Below are positions 57,548 to 64,000 of a stretch of DNA of 64,000 nucleotides, piece after piece; within the stretch, counting starts at the first letter, position 1; every line of letters begins with the position of its first letter. The stretch is from Micrasema longulum (Eukaryota; Arthropoda; Insecta; Trichoptera; Brachycentridae), in NCBI GenBank assembly GCA_022494885.1, contig JAGVSM010001691.1, positions 62,001 to 126,000 on the forward strand. Direction: 5' to 3'. The notes beneath the pieces were generated by a model, which was given only the letters and a program-made list of their open reading frames with translations, ran no database searches and was not told the origin of the DNA. Both the position numbers and the translations under genes were made by a program.

Positions 57548-58879
57548 TCACGAAAACGATGAGCTTGAGGCTCCGACCTCGGCGGTAGGTCGATATTCAC
57601 GCACTTCTCCGCGGTTAGATTCGTGAAGCGTTTTATGGTGCAATGAACGGCATCTATCAACGCTGCACTCACGCGAATGTTTACATTGCGTAACCCTATG
57701 CGATTCCCCTAAGCACGAAAAACATAAGTTTTTACTTTTAACTATTTGCCATCGCTCGCCCACTGATAACTTTAAATAGTCCCGGCACGACTGAATAGGG
57801 TGAGATCGATTACACAATGCACACTTGTTCTTCTCACCTATAGGTATTTGAGGCACTACCGCGGTATTTACTAACTCGCGTTTTCGATTGCCTTTTCCAC
57901 TATAAATGTTCGGTTCGATACCTCCGCACAACATTGCGGCGCTCGATATTTCTTCTAGCCAGACAGAAAAATCTTTAACAGTGGCTCTGTTATTATCACT
58001 TCGTCTGGCCCCCCACCACGATGTACGCATACATAGCGGTAGTTTCGCAACTAGCTCGCTTAGTAACTGCGGGGTAGTAAGATATTCACCACCGAAGCCT
58101 TCCAGAGTGGCGATCACGTTGCTGATGGCACCAGATAGCTCGATCAGTGACTCCGTCGAACCAGTACCCTGAAGACATTGGAGTCTCCTTACTCTATCCA
58201 GCATGGCTGCGACGATGACTTCTTTTTGGCCAAAGCGCAGCTCCAAAGTTCGGATGATTTGTCCGACGTTACGCGGTTCTACGAGTAGCGCTGAGACCGC
58301 CTCTCTCGCTCGCCCCCTCAGGGCGCGCTGCAGACGTAGGAGGTTCTCCGGCTCTGATAGGCGGCACATCTCAGTCGATTGATGATACTGAGAGCTAAAG
58401 GTGGGCCACTCCAGCGGCTCTCCTGTGTAGACGGGCAGGTCCTTGGCGCTGGACTGTCGAGCCATCATGGCCCCAACTCTGCCGTCGTCTTCCACGTTAG
58501 GTGGCCTGGGGCTCCCTATCGACGAGGTTCTTATTGCTGAGGCCATCTCAGCAATAGCGGTGGCCATCTGCGCCATGGGATCTGCGGAGCGGTTGACCCA
58601 CGTCTCTGTGAGTCCAGCAGCGCTCTCCTCAGATCCTTCCAACGGTGGGAGTGTAGATGGTCCCTGTTCTCCGTCCAACGGCTGTGGGCGGCTCTCTTTT
58701 CTACTCTGGCGCTTCAGTTGGGTGCGAAGCTCATTGTTCTGTGCCTTCAGGAATCTGATGGTGTTGGCTGATGCTTGAGAAGCGTTGTCAGAAGCATCGT
58801 CGTCGGATGATTCTCTTTCAGATATGGCGGGGTCCACCAGTTCGGCGGCTTTCTTCCCCGATCGCAATACAGGAGTCAT
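57548..58879 (-). CDS. gag: BEL/Pao retrotransposon Gag
   Basis: 443 residues from ATG at 58879 to TGA at 57548. An N-terminal Ser/Asp-rich region and a likely coiled coil (residues 40-60) precede a DUF1759 capsid-like domain (about 145-310, with LPVYTGEPLEWPTFSSQY). Then come zinc knuckles: C353-C356-H360-C365 and C386-C389-H394-C399, with an extra Cys/His set (C405, C410, H414). It forms the particle that packages the RNA. The start was chosen as the first ATG after the primer-binding region, preceded by a purine-rich context (CGCCCAAG). The only break towards pol is the TGA. Confidence 0.93.
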   Translation of the reverse strand: MTPVLRSGKKAAELVDPAISERESSDDDASDNASQASANTIRFLKAQNNELRTQLKRQSRKESRPQPLDGEQGPSTLPPLEGSEESAAGLTETWVNRSADPMAQMATAIAEMASAIRTSSIGSPRPPNVEDDGRVGAMMARQSSAKDLPVYTGEPLEWPTFSSQYHQSTEMCRLSEPENLLRLQRALRGRAREAVSALLVEPRNVGQIIRTLELRFGQKEVIVAAMLDRVRRLQCLQGTGSTESLIELSGAISNVIATLEGFGGEYLTTPQLLSELVAKLPLCMRTSWWGARRSDNNRATVKDFSVWLEEISSAAMLCGGIEPNIYSGKGNRKRELVNTAVVPQIPIGEKNKCALCNRSHPIQSCRDYLKLSVGERWQIVKSKNLCFSCLGESHRVTQCKHSRECSVDRCRSLHHKTLHESNRGEVREYRPTAEVGASSSSFS

Positions 58880-58910
58880 CTTGGGCGGCTGTGATATTCA
58901 GTAGAAGATT

Positions 58911-58929
58911 CGGCAGTGAAGGACCACTT
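58911..58929 (-). promoter_or_regulatory. BEL primer-binding site candidate
   Basis: Three bases after the 5' LTR the minus strand reads TGGTCCTTCACTGCCG. TGG is the usual complement of tRNA CCA. The first nine bases agree with what I recall of the tRNA-Tyr 3' end, but the rest do not, so the primer tRNA is uncertain. Confidence 0.5.
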
Positions 58930-59605
58930 TGTACCAGACGCGTTTCCGCCTCGTATAAAGAATTGTGAGACTGTAAAAATCTCGGCAAGGCGCTGGTATT
59001 CTACTGCGAGCTGCGATAGGTATCAGTAGCCCGTAGGTATGAATATTTATTCCAAATACTGTCGGCTGACAGTGGCGGCTAGCAGGTTGTAAATCCGCTT
59101 CTGGATTCGGCTGAGTCCAGGAAGGATGCAGTGAAGATCTGAAGACGAAGTGGCGAAGTGATCGGGCAGAGTAGAGTTAAAAGAGAGTGTTTACTGTTTT
59201 CGATCGATGTCTTTATTTCTCACATGTGCACATATTTATACAAGATTACAAAATCTGACCCTACGGTTAACTTAGGTATGGGAATGGTGCCGGCCCCCCA
59301 CTCTTGTCAAGTATTCTCCCGAGCGGCCAGCGTAAATAGGCGCCACCTAGCCAACGTATAAGCCCCGACCCCCGCCTCCGTCCCTCCATTGCACAATCGA
59401 GCGCCGACTAGAGCGGACGTGAAAGGGCCGCTAGCTTGACACGCTCCGCTCAATTCGTCCTTTATACGGCGGCGGCCGGTTAGGCACGGAATTAGCCTCG
59501 CAGACTCATACATACTAGGTTATATATTAAATACAAGTAAAATAATAATTGAAACATTTATACTAACATACAATAATAAAATAAAGGACTATGACGTCGG
59601 CTACA
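58930..59605 (-). repeat. BEL/Pao 5' LTR, intact
   Basis: 676 bp, with TG...CA ends and a TCTTT duplication outside. On the minus strand a TATAAAGG lies at 59459-59466 and AATAAA at 59212-59217, in the order expected for U3 promoter and poly(A) signal. It contains one AATTG where the other LTR is interrupted. The plus- and minus-strand ORFs over it are not genes. Confidence 0.93.
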
Positions 59606-59610
59606 TCTTT
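59606..59610. repeat. BEL target-site duplication, right (TCTTT)
   Basis: Identical to 52354-52358. Confidence 0.85.
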
Positions 59611-59799
59611 TATTTACATAATTATATAAAATCATGATTTACAACCCCTGCGTGCACTTGTATATAACATAGAAATTTGTCTAGTCTCCCATCAGTCTGA
59701 CGATGTCGGTCACGACGAAACCCGGTCCCTGGTAAAAAAATTATAAAAAAATTATAAATAAAAGTGGATTAAAACTATAAAGTATTTTTATTATTATAA

Positions 59800-60370
59800 T
59801 TAAAATACAGTTCCACCAAGAAATGTCAGAAGAAAAATTCAATATATTAAATTAAACACGTTCAAATTAACATTAAATGGAACTTTTATCTTTGTGTTTA
59901 CAGGGTTAAATACCGCCTTTGTTCTAAGTAGTCATTAAACCCATATAAATATGCGGCCATGGGTATTACAGGAGATTGGCATATTATATCGATACCACGT
60001 AGGTGGACCACTCCCTTCACCCCCCTCCGCTGCACCACCAGCCCACCCTCACCCAATCTGTACAATATTTACCCCTTTTTCACAACCACGACTAGACGGG
60101 AATGTTTAGATAGTTTGGGTAAATAAATTTTAGTAGATACGTTTGACAACGGAGTCACATCAGATGAAAGCGTATTTCACTTATGCTGAGTATAAAATAT
60201 TTCTAAAGTCGATTGTTCTTTTAAATTTAGATATTTACCTTTTTGGTATAATAAAGATATAAAAAATGAATCGCCAAATTAAGAAATATTTCAATAGCAT
60301 GGATGCTTATTTAAGCCCCTCTAGTTCTGACTTTGTATAAATATGTATGTATAAATATTAAAAAATATAA
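59800..60370. other. Non-coding stretch with a C-rich patch
   Basis: 60010-60055 is C-rich (CCCTTCACCCCCCTCCGCTG). No gene was recognised. Confidence 0.3.
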
Positions 60371-60377
60371 TATTAGA

Positions 60378-60488
60378 AATCAAACACTGATTTGAGTCTA
60401 CTGAACACTTTATTTTATTTTTACAAATATAAAAAATATAAAAACAAAAATTTCGTGTTCAGTAGACTACAATCAGTGTTTTATTTTT
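60378..60488. mobile_element. Small foldback element
   Basis: The arm CAAACACTGATTTGAGTCTA...GAACAC on the left and its near reverse complement GTGTTCAGTAGACTACAATC...GTTTTATT on the right enclose an A/T-rich loop. A single arm of the same sequence is at 39346-39375. It is a probable MITE of about 110 bp. Confidence 0.6.
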
Positions 60489-60714
60489 AATATTTTAAAT
60501 TTTAATATGGAGTTCGGCAAAATAAACACCTAACCAATCAATAATATAAATATTTTTGTACAAATGTGTTTGTATTTGCAATTGTTATAATGCTAATTAA
60601 AAGGTAAGTAAAATTTAAAAATGTGTTAACATTGAAAAAATTAGTACAAAGCAAAGTCTCATAAAACTTAAATGAATTTTCCGGCCACGTATTACAATTA
60701 AAAGGTACAGAAAT

Positions 60715-61165
60715 ACTTTGAGTATGTCTAAATGATCGTGGACAGACTGGATTTTCTCACTAGGGATTTATTTAGATTTAAATTTGTTGCATCAGAGGGA
60801 ATTTTTTTTTAAGAAGGGAATAATATGCTCTTTTACTGCCCATATTTAAACATCCACATTTCTTAAACACTTCCATTTGTTGACTTTTGTGAAGTAAAAG
60901 AGCTGAAACATTTATCATGCGGGTGAGATTATACTCAAAACTGTTTTATTTTATATTATACTCAAAGATCTTTTACCTCAAAAAACTCAACAGATAGAAG
61001 AAGGGTGGAAATGTAGATGTTTAAACATAGGCAAAATGGTGAATGTTACAGTCTGCAAAGCGACCGCTTAAGCCAGACAATGACAGGTCACAAGCCCTGT
61101 TAATCCTAAAACTTCCATTTTCCCTTCTCATCTTTTTCCGTTTTCCCTCTCTGTTGCAACAAATT
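60715..61165. repeat. Repeat family X, opposed pieces
   Basis: 60720-60930 is in plus orientation (GAGTATGTCTAAATGATCGT, TTGACTTTTGTGAAGTAAAA). 60955-61160 is in minus orientation (AAAACTCAACAGATAGAAGA, TGACAGGTCACAAGCCCTGT). The two halves form a loose inverted pair. Confidence 0.55.
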
Positions 61166-61169
61166 AAGA

Positions 61170-62225
61170 TTCTTACACTCACAATACTCGTGTTATTTAA
61201 TATTTTTCCATATCTTTTTTGTATGGAATTTTCATGGAAACCTTAACTACCCTCAATTTATAACGCTTACGTAAACGGTCCGTGGTGGAAAATGTCGCTA
61301 CGGCATAAAATTAATTCTGAGCAAAAGTTAAGTGCAGTGCATTTAGTGGTTCTAGTTTATGGTAATAATTAATCAAGGGGTATTTAGTACAACCACTGTG
61401 ACCTCAGGAACCTACCTTGCGGAAATTAAAACTATCATTTGACCACACGCAAAAACTCGTTAAAAAAATATTCTTCGCATTTACAAAATGACCTTTGAAC
61501 AAAACTATAAACTTAATACTTAAGGGCATAATAAATTCAAAATCATAAAAACGCCGGTCATCCAATATGCGTGCATCCTCTATCACTGTCAATAACCTAG
61601 TGAATCTCTTTCACTTCACACAAACACCGGCCAGAAAACAGCGTCTCAGTCTTCCTGGTTATGAGTTATTTTTTCGTGCTCTTTCTTATACACATTTATT
61701 GCGATATTGGCGTCACATTCATTTTTCGCATTGCAAGGATAAATTTAATAAATATAGTTATACAAATTTTACCGCCCAAATCCGTTGTGAAAATGTCGGT
61801 TTGAAGATTGCAAAAAAGAAATTTCATTATGAAAAAAAAAAAAAGAGATCAAGTCTTGTTTCGTCACAAGTCACTCACAAGAGTTAAGTCTAGTCCATTC
61901 TTATGGCTTCAACTGAGCTAATTTTTTTGTAATAAAATTTTCGTACCGGAAGTTTTGTTTTTAAATGCACTGCGTGTACAATAGTAATTGTTTATTACCA
62001 ACATTAAGTGCACGAAGCGGTTGCCAGTAAATCTTTTCTACAAAAGGTAATAAAATAAATGTCAATTTAAAGCAATGATTTGTGAACCAATTATTAATGT
62101 TTTAACCACCAATACCCGCTGACCCTGGTCGTTGAATTTTTTTATATTAAAAAAACTGAAAAATGTTACATTCAAGAATCGAAAATACAATATTTTTTGT
62201 TCAATTAGAATGAAATGTGAATATA
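61170..62225. other. No gene supported
   Basis: The plus-strand ORF at 61567-61887 (106 codons, ending in a lysine run) has no motif I recognise. The rest is AT-rich. Confidence 0.3.
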
Positions 62226-62239
62226 TTTGATTTTGTTGC

Positions 62240-63275
62240 ACCAGTCTAGGCATTTACAGGGCTTATGACCTGTCATTGGCTTGTTTAAATGGCCACTTCA
62301 AACACTGTGTAATATTCACCATTCTGCCCATGTTTAAACATCTGCATTCCCTGAACTCTTCCATCTGTTTTCTATCGGTTGCGAAATAATAATGTGCTAT
62401 TCCTCGATCAACCCAGCACAAACTATTGCTTGCATGCACCAATGTCCCGATTGTGTCGTATTGTAAACTCGAGACAAGATCTGGACTTTTTTGGTGTAAA
62501 TCTTTATAGATTTAAAAATCCACTAAGGTAGACCGGATTTTATCTTTAGGTAGTATTTTTTTTTGTCCTAGCTTTAATTTTATTAAGTTGTATTTTATTT
62601 TATTAATGTCTGTATTCCTTATAAGAAATAGTATTTACCATTGTTAAAATAGACTACATAAGTCCGTCAAATAAATTAATAATTCAAAGTAAAAGAGCTG
62701 AAACCTTTATCGTGTGAGTGAGATTCATTTGGCTGAATCATTTTACCTACTAGGCAACGCCTGAAAATAATTTTTATACTTCTTTTTATACATGTTTGTT
62801 CAATCAACAATGCTTTAAGTATGTACAAATGTTTGCAAATAGGCTAGATTTCCCAGAGATATTTAAATAATTCCCTAGAGAGGAAATCCAGGCAACGTCT
62901 GAAAACCATTTCACAATTTTTCATACTTCTTTTTTTACCAGGTAGTTAATTCAACAATGTTTTGGGTATGTCTAAATGCTTGCAAACTGACAAGGTTTCT
63001 TCCCTAGGGAGTTGTTCATATTTAAATTTGTTGCAACCGAGAGAAAAAAACATTTTTGAGATGGGAATATGAGAGTTTAGGCATTTACAGCACTGCAAAT
63101 GTCATTAGCTGGTTTAAGTGGGGATACTTTTATTCACTGTGCGGCATCTCCCATATTTCCATCTCAAAATGTTTTCACTCTCTGTTGCTACAAATTTAAA
63201 TATGAACAACTTCCTAGGGAGAAAATCGAGGCCAATCTGCAAGCATTTTGACATGGTTAAAACATTGTTGAATAT
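62240..63275 (+). repeat. Repeat family X, several truncated tandem units
   Basis: Repeated blocks: CATTTACAGGGCTTATGACC, TTCACCATTCTGCC, AAAGTAAAAGAGCTGAAACC, TACTAGGCAACGCCTGAAAA, TCAACAATGTTTTGGGTATG, and a closing inverted block CTAGGGAGAAAATCGAGGCC ... CAAGCATTTTGACATG. Units are rearranged and of different lengths. Confidence 0.65.
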
Positions 63276-63279
63276 ATTT

Positions 63280-64000
63280 ATTTTACTTTAAATTTTAAAT
63301 TGACCAAGGACATAATAAATTTGTGCACGATAGCAAGCTTCAAAATTTTTTTTTTGATTATAATGGACTGTTTTCAAATTTCCTTTTTAAACGGTTAGAA
63401 CTGTTTTCATGTTAATGAGTATATACGTTTTCTTCTTACCCCATAATAAAGTAAGTAAATTTTTAATAAGTATTAAAGTCAACTTTTGCCTTTTGACAAA
63501 AGCAGCATTTAACAAGTTCAAGAAATAGGTGCGAAATATTAAATACGTGTAATTTATAAATTGTACAATTTTATAATAATCCCTTAAGGTTTTTTTGTGA
63601 AATTTGATAAAAATAAGTTCTTCTAAAAAACTCTATAGCAAAAACATTGTTTTTGCTATAAAAATGCTTATTCATTTAATACAATGTGTACAAACTACAG
63701 AAGTGATATGAACAATCTCTCGGCTTTGTAACTGCAAGCGCACGTATTTAGAATATTTACCTACAAACATCCCATCTTCGTAATACGAATATCCGTTAAT
63801 TAATTTCTGAAATTCCTGCGCGGCGCGGCGTCTCATAATTCAAATTATCCCTATATTTGCGGTACGGCAGCGCATTATGCTTATTCCTGCTAATACGAGC
63901 TCGGTCTTACCTATAATTGTTTATGAAAATAGTGAGCTTAATAATTAATTAAATAAGTGTTTTTATGAAATTCGTGATATTCGTTGAACTCAAATACTAT
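63280..64000. other. AT-rich end of window with one GC-rich island
   Basis: 63815-63900 (GCGCGGCGCGGCGTCTCATA ... GCGGTACGGCAGCGC) with neighbouring TAATTAATT words contrasts with its surroundings. It could be a conserved regulatory block. No ORF is supported. Confidence 0.25.

Larger units (their letters stand above)
50988..59797 (+). mobile_element. Penelope-like element remnant, split by the BEL/Pao insertion
   Basis: About 110 bp at 50992-51105 recurs as reverse complement at 59683-59795. The blocks are TCCACTTTTATTTATAA, TTTTTACCAG, CGTCGTGACCGACATCGTCA and GGGAGACTA. The unit between contains a GIY-YIG endonuclease fragment and is cut at 52358/59606 by the BEL element. PLEs are known to carry terminal repeats in direct or inverted order, which suits this layout. 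Without the insert the remnant is about 1.55 kb, so most of the RT is missing. Confidence 0.65.

Noticed and set aside
61567..61887. 106-codon plus-strand ORF
   Set aside because: It has no motif, ends in a lysine run encoded by an A-rich tract, and is not flanked by splice or repeat signals that would support it.
27055..64000. Search for the N-terminal T1 tetramerisation exon of the channel
   Set aside because: I looked on the minus strand upstream of 26913 for T1 motifs and saw none. The exon is probably outside the window or was missed by eye.
1..64000. CRISPR arrays, operons, ribosome binding sites, rRNA genes
   Set aside because: The window is eukaryotic nuclear DNA; no regularly spaced repeats or rRNA-like blocks were seen.

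Overview
This is an AT-rich arthropod (probably insect) nuclear genome window. It holds one recognisable host gene, a Shaw/Kv3-type voltage-gated potassium channel on the minus strand. The rest is intronic or intergenic DNA packed with transposable-element remnants. Identification rests on the channel motifs, GT-AG introns, tRNA-derived SINEs, several non-LTR reverse-transcriptase tails, a Penelope-like fragment and a BEL/Pao LTR retrotransposon. I cannot name the species.

Host gene (about 9.9-26.9 kb, minus strand). An exon at 26233-26913 carries S1 to the start of S6, including the TTVGYGD selectivity filter. An exon at 19230-19371 carries the PVP hinge of S6 and the basic post-S6 segment, and ends in phase 1. 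Three separate downstream segments (14686-14870, 13167-13246, 9896-10269) each begin with an AG acceptor in the matching phase and each end in their own stop. They look like alternative C-terminal exons. A weaker fourth candidate lies at 12044-12114. The N-terminal T1 tetramerisation exon was not found and probably lies beyond 27 kb.

Transposon landscape. (1) 36444-39136 is a decayed DNA transposon. Its ends share a long inverted repeat beginning with CACAGTG, the V(D)J recombination-signal heptamer, and carry GC-rich 5-bp flanks. It contains a broken transposase that resembles the Transib/RAG1 group. (2) 50.99-59.80 kb is a three-level nest: a Penelope-like element (GIY-YIG fragment, inverted end repeats) is split by a BEL/Pao element with TCTTT target duplications, and the BEL 3' LTR is itself split by a 518-bp TG...CA element with AATTG duplications. 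BEL gag and pol lie in one frame separated by a single TGA. (3) MITE pairs occur: two 131-bp foldbacks at 8.2 and 34.4 kb, and two TTAA-bounded elements at 18.6 and 30.4 kb. (4) An abundant foldback-type repeat family (family X) recurs at about ten sites, including a perfect 50-bp-arm hairpin at 44.5 kb. (5) There are at least three tRNA-like SINE families and several RTE/CR1/L2-like LINE 3' ends.

Most of the window between these features has no coding signal that I can support. The small ORFs there are A/T-rich and lack recognisable motifs. All similarity statements come from reading by eye; no database search was run.
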